A DNA stretch of 64,000 nt from Novosphingobium sp. FKTRR1 (GCF_020404405.1 NZ_JAIZDA010000004.1:62001-126000), one strand, 5' to 3'; shown: positions 26,041 to 35,132, counted from the first letter of the stretch. Notes: generated by a model not told the origin, from the letters alone. Translations and numbers: made by a program.

Positions 26041-27360
26041 TCAGCCCAACGCCCGGATCATTTCGGCCACATCGACGAACTTTTCACGCGGCGCGCCGGT
26101 CCGCGCGCGGTCGGTTTCAGCCTGTTCGATGCGTTTCCAGTCACCGAACGTGACAACTTCCAGCCCGCGCGCCGCGGCCAGCCGATCAAAGCCGCCGCCG
26201 CCTTCGCGCGCGTTTTCGCCGAACGCCCCGGCTGCCTTGTCCTCGGCCACTTTTTCGATAACGCCAAAGCCGTCGGGCCGGTTGGTGCCGATCGTGCCCG
26301 ACGGGCCGCGCCGGGCCCAGCCCACGCAATAGAGCCCGTGCACGATGCGGCCGTCGGTATTGGCAAAGCGCCCGCCGCGTTCATCGAAGGGCACTCCTGC
26401 AATGGGTTCGGTGCGGTAACCGATGCAACTGACGACCAGCCCGGCCGGAATCCGCTCGATCTTGCCGGTGCCGACCGGACGGCCATCGACCAGCGTGGTC
26501 CGTTCGACCTCGATCGCCTCGACCCGGTCGGTGCCGATCAAGGCGTGCGGTGCGGCAAAGAATCGGAAGTCGATCTCGATATCGTGTGCGCCGAAGAAGG
26601 CTCCGCCGGACGGTTCGGCAAAACGACGCAGATGGCCCACCGATTTGCGGATGCCGGGTTCGAGCAGCGCGTCGTCGGCCGGTTCGGGCAGATCCGCCGA
26701 GTCGACATGTGGTCGCGCCCGGTCCAGGTCGCCCAGTTCGCCCAGCTCCTTGGGCGTCATCATGATCTGATGCGGACCGCGCCGACCCAGAATGATGATC
26801 TTGCGCAATCGTGAGGTGTCGAGCAGGTCAAGCGCATGCGCGACAATGTCGCTTCCCGCGAATTCGGTGCGCGTCTTTGACAGGATGCGCGCCACGTCGA
26901 GCGCGACATTGCCCATCCCGATGACGACGGCGGTATCGACCGACAAGTCCGGATCAAGTTCGGCGAACTCGGGATGGCCGTTGTACCAGCCGACGAAGGC
27001 GGCGCTACCATAGATGTTGGCCAAACCCTCGCCCGGCAAATCGAGCGGCCGGTCACGCGGGGCGCCGGTGGCCAGAATTACCGCGTCATAAAGCTCTTGC
27101 AGTTCGGCGATGGTAACATCGCGGCCGATCGTGACATTGCCGACAAAGCGGACATTGTCAGACAGGGCGGTAGTCTCATACCGTCTGGCGACACCCTTGA
27201 TCGACTGGTGGTCAGGGGCAACGCCGGTCCGAATCAGCCCGTAAGGCACCGGCAGCCGGTCAAAAATGTCGATGCGGACGCTGTCGCCCCACTGCTTTTG
27301 CGCGGCTTCGGCCGTGTAATACCCTGCCGGTCCTGAACCGATGATCGCAATATGCAGCAT
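26041..27360 (-). CDS. fprA: Ferredoxin/adrenodoxin-type NADP+ reductase
   Basis: This 439-residue flavoprotein resembles mycobacterial FprA and mitochondrial adrenodoxin reductase. It has an FAD-binding N-terminus IAIIGSGPAGYYTAEAA, then VPYGLIRTGVAPDHQSIKGVARR (a signature of this family), an NADP-binding VVIGMGNVALDVARIL, and the closing GWARRGPSGTIGTNRPDG. It would pass electrons between NADPH and a ferredoxin, often for a P450. No ferredoxin or P450 is next to it. ATG 27360 has a GGGAG SD; an in-frame Met four codons earlier is weaker. A GGCAAGCC/GGCTTGCC inverted repeat lies after the stop but has no T-run. Confidence 0.9.
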   Translation of the reverse strand: MLHIAIIGSGPAGYYTAEAAQKQWGDSVRIDIFDRLPVPYGLIRTGVAPDHQSIKGVARRYETTALSDNVRFVGNVTIGRDVTIAELQELYDAVILATGAPRDRPLDLPGEGLANIYGSAAFVGWYNGHPEFAELDPDLSVDTAVVIGMGNVALDVARILSKTRTEFAGSDIVAHALDLLDTSRLRKIIILGRRGPHQIMMTPKELGELGDLDRARPHVDSADLPEPADDALLEPGIRKSVGHLRRFAEPSGGAFFGAHDIEIDFRFFAAPHALIGTDRVEAIEVERTTLVDGRPVGTGKIERIPAGLVVSCIGYRTEPIAGVPFDERGGRFANTDGRIVHGLYCVGWARRGPSGTIGTNRPDGFGVIEKVAEDKAAGAFGENAREGGGGFDRLAAARGLEVVTFGDWKRIEQAETDRARTGAPREKFVDVAEMIRALG

Positions 27361-27472
27361 GCCGTCTCCCATACCGAGGTGCCCCTGCGCGTTGCAGGTT
27401 GTCATTTTGGCCGGATGCTATCGCCTGCCCGGCAAAAGGGAAGCGAGGCCTTCGTCCGAAGCCGAGCTTTTT

Positions 27473-28318
27473 TCACGCCGCGTCTGGTTGATCGAGAAAC
27501 GCGCGCAAGTGTTCGACGAAAGGCGTCGGGCGTCCGAGCATGAACAAGTGGCCGCCGCCCTTGAACATTTCCAGTCGGCTGCGGGGTATAGCACCGTGCA
27601 GCACCTGAGCGTTGGTCGGGGGAATCAACTGGTCATCCTCATCGGCCATGACCAGCACGGGCAGATCGAGCAGGGGCAGGAAGGGCAGGCTGCTCCACCC
27701 GGCAAAGGCGGCCAGCTGGTAGCTCCAGCCCAACGGAGTGGGCGCCTTGGCGGCGTTGAGCGATACCCGCTCGGACCCGCCGCCGTTGTAAAGCGCTGCC
27801 AGATTGCGCCGCAAAGTGCGCTCGACCGAGTATTCCATCGGATCGAGCATGGTCGCGACCATGCCGGGGTTGCCGGGAACCATGGTCAGCCCGCCCGGCG
27901 CCGTGGCGGCCAGCACCAGCCGACCGGTGCGCGCGCGATGCTGAAAGGCGAACTGCTGGGCGAGTGCACCACCCCAACTGATGCCCAGCACATCGACCAC
28001 CGGCAGATCGAGCCGATCGAGCAGCGCGGCCAGGGTCAAGGCCATCTGCTGCATGGTGTAGGGAAAGATCGGATCGGGTGAGCCGCCGATGCCCGGCGCG
28101 TCGAAACTGAGTACCAGTCTGTCATCGAGCAATGAAGCGACCGGCTGGAGCATCTCCATATTCATGCCGATGCCGTTCAGCAGTACCAACGGCCGATGCG
28201 CGCCTTCGGCAAGCGGGTCTGCGCTATGCGCCAGCACCTTGCCAGCGTGCCATTGACCCACCCGCAGGCGCCGTCCCGCCACGCCGACAACCGAAAACTT
28301 CGCTTTACCGTCCGCCAT
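27473..28318 (-). CDS. Alpha/beta hydrolase, PHA-depolymerase-like
   Basis: The 281-residue alpha/beta-hydrolase resembles the intracellular medium-chain-length poly(3-hydroxyalkanoate) depolymerase PhaZ of pseudomonads. The shared elements are LVLLNGIGMNMEMLQPV, the FDAPGIGGSPDP loop, the nucleophile Ser in LGISWGGALAQQFAFQH, LVLAATAPGGLTMVPG, and the late GGGHLFMLGR with the catalytic His. A catalytic Asp lies in ADEDDQLIPP. No PHA synthase or phasin is adjacent, so a different ester substrate is possible. No signal peptide. It diverges from the GGDEF/EAL gene across about 157 bp. Confidence 0.82.
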   Translation of the reverse strand: MADGKAKFSVVGVAGRRLRVGQWHAGKVLAHSADPLAEGAHRPLVLLNGIGMNMEMLQPVASLLDDRLVLSFDAPGIGGSPDPIFPYTMQQMALTLAALLDRLDLPVVDVLGISWGGALAQQFAFQHRARTGRLVLAATAPGGLTMVPGNPGMVATMLDPMEYSVERTLRRNLAALYNGGGSERVSLNAAKAPTPLGWSYQLAAFAGWSSLPFLPLLDLPVLVMADEDDQLIPPTNAQVLHGAIPRSRLEMFKGGGHLFMLGRPTPFVEHLRAFLDQPDAA

Positions 28319-28475
28319 GTCGCTCCGCCCGATTGCCCCGCCGGTCGCCTACCACCTTGGCGGCGTCGGAAAAAGGGCGCGGGGGGACAAGGTTGGGGCG
28401 ACACCGTGATTAAATCGTGTGTGACGAGTGTGGGCTTAACCGAATATCAAAGCCGCATGACGCATTCAGCAGGAC

Positions 28476-31175
28476 ATGGAACATGGGCAGAGCATCATCT
28501 CCGGACGTGGTGAACAAGCGGGAACTACCGTTACGCGTGACTATGGGCGCACACAACGCAAGCGAACCGGGGCGGAATCGCGCCAGCGCGTAGGCGATGC
28601 GTTCCTGTTCGGCGATGCGTCCTATCGGTTGTTGATCACGCGCGAATGGCCGCAAATCAGCGTGCCGATGATTCTCGGTGTGATCGGCGTTGGCACCGTC
28701 AACCATGCCTGGACCGATCTTCACGCACCGGCAGTCGCGCTGCTGGGAGCGGCACTTGCGCTGCTTGGGTACCTCCCGGCGTCGCTGGAGCGGCGGGTGC
28801 GGTTGTCGACCGGTCCGCGCATGATGCTGATGACCCTGACGCTGGGTTTGCCGATGCTGGTTTACGGCTGGGGCATCGCGGCGTGGGCGGAATCAGGTGC
28901 GGTGCCATGGCTGCAATGCCTTGCGCTGCTGATCACCACCTCGCTGCTGGCCACCGTCATGCAATCCGGGCGTCTGTCCGGGGTGCTGGCGGCGCAAGTC
29001 ACGCTCTGGTCCGGGGTGACGTGTGCAGCCAGCAGTGCAGGCGCGCTGTTCACGCTGGCGATCGGCGGCGTCATCGCCATCGGCGCCTATCTACGCCAGC
29101 GCGAGATCGATTTCATCGCCTTTGAAAAGGCCGAGGAAGACAGCCGGGTCCAGACCCGCGCGCAAGAGATACTCGCCGACTTCGAGGAAACAGGCCAGGG
29201 CTGGTTCTGGGAAACCGACCGGCGCGGGATGCTGAGCTATCTGTCGCGACCTGTGGCCGACACGCTGCACCGCAAGATGGAAGACCTTGTCGGCCGCCCG
29301 TTCACCGACTTGTTCAACTTGTCCGAACAGGCGGGCGAGGGCGAGCGGACGCTGGCCTTCCACCTGTCGGCGCGGTCGAGCTTTGCCGATCTGACCGTGC
29401 GGGCATCGACGCGTGACGAAGAACGCTGGTGGTCGATCACGGGCCGCCCGACGTACGATGCATTCAACAACTTTCAGGGTTTTCGCGGCTCGGGTGCCGA
29501 CCTGACCGAGAAGAAGCGCTCGCAGGAACATGCTTCGCGTCTGGCGCAATTCGATTCGCTGACCGGTCTGTCCAACCGCTTCCGCATGTCGCAGTCGCTC
29601 GAAAAGATCCTCAACACCCCGCAAGTACATCAGCGGACGTGCGCGGTGATGCTGCTCGATCTTGATCGCTTCAAGCAGGTCAACGATACGCTGGGCCATC
29701 CGGCGGGTGACGCCCTGCTCAAGCAGGTGGCGCAGCGGCTGGAATATTGCGTGGGCGGCGACGGTCGCGTCGGGCGGCTTGGCGGCGACGAGTTTCAGGT
29801 GATCCTGCCGGGCAAGACCGAAAAGACCGCGCTGGCCAATCTGGCCAACCGCATCATCGAAAGCCTGTCGCAGCCCTATTCGATCGAAGGCAGTCGGGTG
29901 ATGATCGGCGCATCGGTCGGCATTGCGATCGCCCCCGAGGACGGCATGACCAGCGAGGCGCTGGTCCGCAACGCCGACCTTGCGCTCTATGCAGCCAAGG
30001 ACGGCGGACGTGGCCGTTGCCACTTCTATGCGCCCGATCTGCACAGCGATGCCGAAGAACGGCGCCAGCTTGAAGAGGATTTGCGCGACGCATTGGCCCA
30101 CGGCGGGCTCGAGTTGTGCTATCAACCCGTCGTCCAGACCGCGACCGAGAAGATCGCCGGGTTCGAAGCGTTGTTGCGCTGGAATCACCCCAAGCTGGGC
30201 TGGATCTCGCCAGTCCGCTTCATCCCCATCGCCGAGGAGACCGGCCTGATCGCGCAAGTCGGCGAGTGGGCGCTGCGCACCGCTTGCCAGGATCTGGCGC
30301 GCTGGCCGGGCAACGTGCGGGTGGCGGTAAACGTCTCGCCGATCCAGTTCTCCAACCCGGCGCTGCCGTCGATCGTGACAAGCGCGCTGGCCCACAGCGG
30401 CATCGATCCCGAACGGCTGGAGCTGGAAATCACCGAAAGCGTGTTCCTGAACGATGATGAAGGAACCGATGCCATGTTCCGCTCGCTCAAAGGCTTGGGC
30501 GTGCGGCTGGTACTCGACGACTTCGGCACGGGCTATTCCTCGCTCGGCTATCTCAAGCACGCGCCGTTCGACAAGATCAAGATCGACCAGTCGTTCGTGC
30601 GCGGGGCCACCCAGCCGGGCAGCCGCAACGGCGCGATCATCGCCTCGATCGTCAGCCTTGCCGAGGCGCTGGAGATGGACACCACCGCAGAGGGTGTCGA
30701 AACGCTCGACGAACTCGACCTGATCCGCCAACTCGGCGTCAGCCACGTGCAGGGCTACATCTACGAACGGCCGATGTCAGCGGCCGATGCCGCGGAAAAG
30801 CTGGCGGCAGGGCCGGTGGTGGTGGCGCATGGGCCACGCTCGGCCCGTCCGATGCGCCAGACCATGCTGCGCAAGGTCACGCTCCAGCATGGCGGCCACA
30901 GCTATGACGGCATGGTTCGCAACATCAGCCAGACCGGAGCGCTGATCGAAGGGCTGTGGAACGTTCCGGCCGGTACGATCTTCCGCATCATGCTTGCTGA
31001 CGCGCACCATGTCACCGCCACGTGCCGCTGGTCGGCGGGCGAGCGCATGGGCGTGGCCTTCTCCGATCCGCTGCACATCGATGCCGATGGCCGGATCGCT
31101 GCCGTCGCGGCTGCCGCGCCGCAACGTCCGCTGCGCCGGGTGCCCGAGCCTGTCCCGCAGCGCCGGGTCGGCTGA
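28476..31175 (+). CDS. Membrane PAS-GGDEF-EAL-PilZ protein (c-di-GMP turnover)
   Basis: This 899-residue protein has four parts: five or six membrane helices at about residues 60-207; a PAS-like domain (about 230-350, GQGWFWETDRRGMLSYLSRPV); GGDEF and EAL domains; and a C-terminal PilZ domain (about 790-870). The diguanylate cyclase signature GRLGGDEF is intact near residue 436. The EAL domain keeps FEALLRW (near 561), EITESV, LDDFGTGYSS, KIDQSFV and AEGVET, so phosphodiesterase activity is likely too. The PilZ part has NISQTGALIEG. It may therefore make, break and bind c-di-GMP. The start at 28476 is the first in-frame ATG with AGGA before it; later starts are possible. Confidence 0.9.
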   Translation: MEHGQSIISGRGEQAGTTVTRDYGRTQRKRTGAESRQRVGDAFLFGDASYRLLITREWPQISVPMILGVIGVGTVNHAWTDLHAPAVALLGAALALLGYLPASLERRVRLSTGPRMMLMTLTLGLPMLVYGWGIAAWAESGAVPWLQCLALLITTSLLATVMQSGRLSGVLAAQVTLWSGVTCAASSAGALFTLAIGGVIAIGAYLRQREIDFIAFEKAEEDSRVQTRAQEILADFEETGQGWFWETDRRGMLSYLSRPVADTLHRKMEDLVGRPFTDLFNLSEQAGEGERTLAFHLSARSSFADLTVRASTRDEERWWSITGRPTYDAFNNFQGFRGSGADLTEKKRSQEHASRLAQFDSLTGLSNRFRMSQSLEKILNTPQVHQRTCAVMLLDLDRFKQVNDTLGHPAGDALLKQVAQRLEYCVGGDGRVGRLGGDEFQVILPGKTEKTALANLANRIIESLSQPYSIEGSRVMIGASVGIAIAPEDGMTSEALVRNADLALYAAKDGGRGRCHFYAPDLHSDAEERRQLEEDLRDALAHGGLELCYQPVVQTATEKIAGFEALLRWNHPKLGWISPVRFIPIAEETGLIAQVGEWALRTACQDLARWPGNVRVAVNVSPIQFSNPALPSIVTSALAHSGIDPERLELEITESVFLNDDEGTDAMFRSLKGLGVRLVLDDFGTGYSSLGYLKHAPFDKIKIDQSFVRGATQPGSRNGAIIASIVSLAEALEMDTTAEGVETLDELDLIRQLGVSHVQGYIYERPMSAADAAEKLAAGPVVVAHGPRSARPMRQTMLRKVTLQHGGHSYDGMVRNISQTGALIEGLWNVPAGTIFRIMLADAHHVTATCRWSAGERMGVAFSDPLHIDADGRIAAVAAAAPQRPLRRVPEPVPQRRVG

Positions 31176-31247
31176 CACCCGCGATCTTGGCGTTATGCCT
31201 GATCGTTCGTGATGACAGTAGGGTTGCACACTGCTAACGGCGCGGAC

Positions 31248-33050
31248 ATGACCGACCTCGCGCTAATTCGCAATTTCTCTATCATCGCTCACATCGACCA
31301 CGGCAAATCGACGCTGGCCGATCGTCTGATCCAGTTTACCGGTGGCCTGTCCGCGCGCGAAATGAGCGAGCAGGTGCTTGATAACATGGACATCGAGCGC
31401 GAGCGCGGGATCACCATCAAGGCGCAGACCGTGCGGCTTGACTATACCGGCAAGGACGGGCGCACCTACCAGCTCAACCTGATGGACACGCCCGGCCACG
31501 TCGACTTCGCCTATGAAGTGAGCCGCAGCCTTGCCGCGTGCGAGGGTGCGCTGCTGGTGGTCGACGCCGCACAGGGGGTCGAAGCGCAGACGCTGGCCAA
31601 CGTCTATCAGTCGATCGAGCACGACCATGAAATCGTGCCGGTAATCAACAAGATCGATCTGCCCGCCGCCGAGCCCGAGAAAGTCCGCGCCGAGATTGAG
31701 GAAGTCATCGGGATCGACGCCAGCCAGGCGGTGATGACCAGCGCCAAAGCCGGAATCGGTATCGAGGAAGTGCTCGATGCGATCGTCGCGCGCATTCCCC
31801 CGCCGGGCGGCGATCGCACGCGTCCGCTGAAAGCCATGCTGGTCGACAGCTGGTACGACCCTTATCTGGGCGTGGTCATCCTTGTTCGCGTGATCGACGG
31901 GGTGATCCGCAAGGGCTTGCAAGTCAAGTTCATGGCCGGTGGTACCGAGCATCTTATCGACCGCGTCGGCTGCATGCGACCGAAGATCGAAGTGCTTGAG
32001 GAACTGGGGCCGGGCGAGATCGGCTTCATCACGGCGCAGATCAAGGAAGTGGCGCAGGCGCGCGTCGGCGACACGATCACCACGGTAAAGGGCGGCGCGG
32101 TCGATGCGCTGCCGGGCTTCAAGGAAGTGCAGCCGGTGGTGTTCTGCGGGCTGTTCCCGGTGGATGCGGCAGACTTCGAGAAGCTGCGCGAATCGATCGG
32201 CAAGCTGCGGCTGAACGACGCCTCGTTCAGCTTCGAGATGGAAAGCAGCGCAGCGCTGGGCTTCGGCTTCCGCTGCGGTTTCCTCGGCCTGCTGCACCTT
32301 GAGATCATTCAGGAACGCCTGAGCCGCGAATACGATCTCGATCTGATCACGACCGCGCCCTCGGTGGTCTATCGCCTGACGATGACCGACGGCACGACCG
32401 CCGAACTGCACAACCCTTCGGACATGCCCGATCCGGTCAAGATCCGCGAGATGGAAGAGCCGTGGATCAAGGCGACGATCTACACGCCCGACGAATATCT
32501 CGGTTCGATCCTGAAGCTGTGTCAGGACCGGCGCGGTATCCAGACCGGGCTGACCTATGTGGGCGGTCGCGCGCAAGTCTCATACGAGCTGCCGCTCAAC
32601 GAAGTGGTGTTCGACTTTTACGACCGGCTCAAGTCGATCAGCCGTGGCTATGCGAGCTTCGACTACGAACAGATCGGCCTGCGCGAAGGCGATCTGGTGA
32701 TGATGAACATCCTCGTCAACAACGAGCCGGTCGATGCCTTGAGCATGATCGTTCACCGCAGCCAGGCCGATCCGCGCGGGCGCCATCTGGTCGAGCGGCT
32801 GAAGGATCTGATCCCGCGCCACATGTTCAAGATTCCGATTCAGGCGGCCATCGGTGCCAAGGTAATCGCGCGCGAAACCATCAGCGCCATGCGCAAGGAC
32901 GTTACCGCCAAGTGCTATGGCGGTGACATCAGCCGCAAGAAGAAGCTTCTGGAAAAGCAGAAGGAAGGCAAGAAGCGGATGCGCGAATACGGCAACGTGC
33001 AGATCCCGCAGGAAGCCTTCATCGCTGCGCTGCGGATGGGCGAGGAATAG
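31248..33050 (+). CDS. lepA: Elongation factor 4 (LepA)
   Basis: LepA is a ribosomal GTPase related to EF-G; it has been linked to back-translocation and to ribosome assembly. The 600 residues contain the G1 loop [14 protein letters not shown], switch [12 protein letters not shown]4 NKIDLP, and the LepA-specific C-terminal domain ending [36 protein letters not shown]. The start ATG 31248 fits the conserved N-terminus ([19 protein letters not shown]); an ATG 13 codons earlier is in frame but unneeded. A UUCGU-loop hairpin CCGACGGG/CCCGTCGG follows at 33061-33081 without a T-run. Confidence 0.97.
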   Translation: MTDLALIRNFSIIAHIDHGKSTLADRLIQFTGGLSAREMSEQVLDNMDIERERGITIKAQTVRLDYTGKDGRTYQLNLMDTPGHVDFAYEVSRSLAACEGALLVVDAAQGVEAQTLANVYQSIEHDHEIVPVINKIDLPAAEPEKVRAEIEEVIGIDASQAVMTSAKAGIGIEEVLDAIVARIPPPGGDRTRPLKAMLVDSWYDPYLGVVILVRVIDGVIRKGLQVKFMAGGTEHLIDRVGCMRPKIEVLEELGPGEIGFITAQIKEVAQARVGDTITTVKGGAVDALPGFKEVQPVVFCGLFPVDAADFEKLRESIGKLRLNDASFSFEMESSAALGFGFRCGFLGLLHLEIIQERLSREYDLDLITTAPSVVYRLTMTDGTTAELHNPSDMPDPVKIREMEEPWIKATIYTPDEYLGSILKLCQDRRGIQTGLTYVGGRAQVSYELPLNEVVFDFYDRLKSISRGYASFDYEQIGLREGDLVMMNILVNNEPVDALSMIVHRSQADPRGRHLVERLKDLIPRHMFKIPIQAAIGAKVIARETISAMRKDVTAKCYGGDISRKKKLLEKQKEGKKRMREYGNVQIPQEAFIAALRMGEE

Positions 33051-33060
33051 GCCGGGTATG

Positions 33061-33081
33061 CCGACGGGTTCGTCCCGTCGG
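33061..33081 (+). terminator. Hairpin after lepA, no T-run
   Basis: A perfect 8-bp stem CCGACGGG / CCCGTCGG with loop TTCGT begins 10 bp after the lepA stop. Without a T-tract it may be a 3'-end stabiliser or a Rho-linked end rather than an intrinsic terminator. Confidence 0.4.
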
Positions 33082-33178
33082 AGGGTGCTTGCGCGCCTGA
33101 TCGCGGAACCGGGGTGCATTTCGTGCGTTTGACCCGTCGTGCCCGGCTGATCGACAGCCGCGCGAACGGGAGACTCCC

Positions 33179-33259
33179 ATGCGTTCGATCATCCTGTGGG
33201 CAATCGGCATTCCGTTGCCGCTGATCCTGTTGCTGGCGTTCTGCACCCACCATTTCTGA
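33179..33259 (+). CDS. 26-residue hydrophobic single-helix peptide
   Basis: This is a very short gene in the lepA to phosphatase gap. ATG 33179 is preceded by GGGAG at good spacing and the frame stops at TGA 33257-33259. The peptide is MRSIILW, then AIGIPLPLILLLAF, then CTHHF: a short basic start, a membrane helix with a Gly-Ile-Pro-x-Pro kink, and a Cys/His tail. It would sit in the inner membrane. I have the impression that similar tiny peptides occur in related bacteria, but cannot verify this here. Function unknown; it could also be chance. Confidence 0.5.
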   Translation: MRSIILWAIGIPLPLILLLAFCTHHF

Positions 33260-33367
33260 GGTGTTCTGGTTCTGTCTGCGGTTGCCAATCGCGGACGGGG
33301 TGTGCATCGTTCGGCCTTGGCCACCAGCGGTACCGTGACCGGTGCCTGGCCGGAACGGGCGGGGGCG

Positions 33368-34207
33368 ATGGCAATGCGGCTTGAGTTGACCGGGGCAGGA
33401 TGGCTGTTGGTTCGGGTTGCGGCCGGGCTGGCACTATGCGCCTTGTCTGGCGGGCAATCGCTGGGGCAATCGGCACCGGTGGCTTCGTTGACGCCGGCAG
33501 CGGCCCCCAATGCAACGCTAAAGCCCTACCTTGCACAAACGGCCTTGCCCGACAGTGTCGCCCTGCTTAAGCCGCCGCCAGCGGCAAAGTCGCCGGCAGA
33601 GGCGCGCGATCAAGCGCTTGCCCGCGCAGCACACGCCTTGCTCGGAAAGCCGCGGTGGGATCAGGCCAAGCGCGATGCGGACTTGTTCAGTCCACGCGCA
33701 ACTTCGGGATTTTCTTGCGCTGCAGGGCGCGAGATTTCGCCCAGCGCAACGCCTGTTACTGACAGGCTTTTGCGCCGTGCGATGATCGACTTTGCCGCCG
33801 CCACCAGCGCGGCAAAGGCCAAGTACCAGCGCGCCCGCCCGTTCATGACAGACGGCAAGCCGATCTGCACGCCTGACATGGCCGCTGGATTGCGCGCCAA
33901 TGGCTCGTACCCTTCCGGCCATGCCGCGATCGGGCAGGGCTGGGGGCTGGTGCTTGCGGCGCTGGTTCCGGCCCACAAAGCGGCATTGCTGGCGCGGGGC
34001 AAGGACTTTGGCGACAGTCGAAGGGTCTGCAACGTGCATTGGGCCAGCGACGTCGCCGCCGGACAAGTGGTCGCGCAGGCCACTTATCGCGTCTTGCTCA
34101 AGGATACGGCGTTCTCGACCGATCTTGCGGCCGCGCGCACCGAGCTGGCAAATGTCCGACCGATCGTACCCGACTGCACGGCTGAGAAAGCCGGGCTCAA
34201 GCGCTAG
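33368..34207 (+). CDS. Class A-type non-specific acid phosphatase (PAP2 family), secreted
   Basis: The 279-residue protein has a signal peptide (LLVRVAAGLALCALSGGQSLG) and a PAP2-type phosphatase core. The three family motifs are present: KYQRARPF (K-x6-R-P type), the PSGHA motif in SYPSGHAAIGQGWG, and SRRVCNVHWASDVAAG (S-R-x5-H-x3-D). Periplasmic phosphomonoester hydrolysis is the family role. ATG 33368 is chosen for the SD-like GGGGGCG and the signal peptide; ATG 33374 and 33302 are alternatives. The stop codon TAG (34205-34207) lies inside the CTAG that begins the inverted-repeat element, so the last codons may have been changed by that insertion. Confidence 0.85.
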   Translation: MAMRLELTGAGWLLVRVAAGLALCALSGGQSLGQSAPVASLTPAAAPNATLKPYLAQTALPDSVALLKPPPAAKSPAEARDQALARAAHALLGKPRWDQAKRDADLFSPRATSGFSCAAGREISPSATPVTDRLLRRAMIDFAAATSAAKAKYQRARPFMTDGKPICTPDMAAGLRANGSYPSGHAAIGQGWGLVLAALVPAHKAALLARGKDFGDSRRVCNVHWASDVAAGQVVAQATYRVLLKDTAFSTDLAAARTELANVRPIVPDCTAEKAGLKR

Positions 34208-34237
34208 GTCGTAAACTCATAAATCGCGCCTTCGAGG
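34204..34237 (+). repeat. Left terminal inverted repeat
   Basis: 34 bp starting CTAGGTCGTAAACTC and ending GCGCCTTCGAGG. It differs from the right copy only at 34225 (C against the pairing G). It contains the TAG stop of the upstream phosphatase gene. Confidence 0.9.
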
Positions 34238-34460
34238 TTTGAAGCAAAACGGCTCAGTGCAAGGAGGGAAGGCGCAGGGATATGTCGATATCTCAAGCCT
34301 TTCCGACGCTGCAATGGGCCGTTTTGGTCAAACGAAGTTCACCGCAAGGTAAATCCCGAAGGGACACCCGAACGGCTTCGATCTCGAACGGAAGCAACCT
34401 TGGAAAGGCAACCAGCCTTCCCGGCGGTCGCTTCCGTCCGATATCTTCGCCGTTCGGGTG

Positions 34461-34494
34461 CCTCGAAGGCGCCATTTATGAGTTTACGACCTAG
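34461..34494 (-). repeat. Right terminal inverted repeat
   Basis: 34 bp, the reverse complement of the left repeat but for one base. It contains the TAA stop (34484-34486) and the last two codons of the convergent TetR gene. Confidence 0.9.
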
Positions 34495-35068
34495 AACTCA
34501 CCAGCGCGGCTTTGGCAAAGGCGACCAGTTGGTCGCCATCGATCTGCGATGGCTGGCCACGCGGCGGTGGTCCTAGCGCCGCACCAGCGATGAAGCGCAG
34601 CCGCGCCGCCAGTGTCGCCGATGCCATGTGCGGTAACAGCGGTTGCAGCCGCGCCGTCACGCGGATCGCCACCGCACGCATGGCTCGCATCATGTCCTCG
34701 CGCAGTTCGCTGCGCGCGTGGGCCGCCAGTTCGTCCAGCACGGGCAAAGCGCGACCGTCGGCATGGAATGCGGCTGGCAAGAGCAGCGGCAGCAGCCAGG
34801 CGCGCACGATCGCCTCGATGTCGTCCGGCACTTGCTCCAGTTGCTGCCATGCAGTTTCCATCGGCTGAAGATTGCGGCGGGCCAGTTCGCCTTCCAGTTG
34901 GGCCATCGAGCCGAAGTGGTAGGTCACCAGCGTGCCGTTGAGCCCGGCAACCGCCCCGATCCGGCGCACGGTCAGCGCCGAGGCGCCGTGGTCCAGCAGG
35001 ATGCGCTCGGCAGCCTGCAACAGGCGATCGCGGGTCGGGTCGGAAGCGGGCTGCATGTCCGTGCACAT
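34484..35068 (-). CDS. TetR family transcriptional regulator
   Basis: The 194-residue protein has an N-terminal TetR helix-turn-helix at about residues 12-55 (DRLLQAAERILLDHGASALTVRRIGAVAGLNGTLVTYHFGS) and a helical ligand domain. It is divergent from a CmcJ-type oxidoreductase gene across 135 bp, with the palindrome ATACAAGTGTAT midway, so it most likely represses that gene and itself. The last two codons and the stop are supplied by the right end of the inverted-repeat element, so the native C-terminus may have been longer. ATG 35068 or ATG 35056 could be the start. Confidence 0.88.
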   Translation of the reverse strand: MCTDMQPASDPTRDRLLQAAERILLDHGASALTVRRIGAVAGLNGTLVTYHFGSMAQLEGELARRNLQPMETAWQQLEQVPDDIEAIVRAWLLPLLLPAAFHADGRALPVLDELAAHARSELREDMMRAMRAVAIRVTARLQPLLPHMASATLAARLRFIAGAALGPPPRGQPSQIDGDQLVAFAKAALVSSRS

Positions 35069-35132
35069 GGACTGTTCGCGGGGCTGCGCGCAAGGGGCTG
35101 GAACCGCATTCCGATCGCTTGCAGGGCCGTTT

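Larger units (their letters stand above)
34204..34494. mobile_element. Non-autonomous inverted-repeat element, MITE-like
   Basis: This 291-bp non-coding element is bounded by 34-bp terminal inverted repeats (34204-34237 and 34461-34494) that match at 33 of 34 positions. Both ends begin CTAGGTCGTAAACTCATAAA when read inward. CTAG is itself palindromic and could be a 4-bp target duplication, as made by some IS5-family transposons. The inside is visibly more AT-rich than the flanks and contains further inverted repeats, but no convincing gene; the one 70-codon frame has no SD and no recognisable product. It sits exactly between the convergent phosphatase and TetR genes. An IS-derived MITE is the best reading. 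Confidence 0.8.

Noticed and set aside
31263..32576. Long antisense frame (437 codons) opposite lepA
   Set aside because: A shadow of GC-rich codon structure; lepA is certain on the other strand and the antisense product has no family features. Similar long shadows oppose ydbH, purB, ccoN, ccoG and the PEP-carboxylase homologue.
34282..34494. 70-codon open frame inside the inverted-repeat element
   Set aside because: No SD, no recognisable protein features, and it runs through the right terminal repeat to its outer end. It looks like chance.
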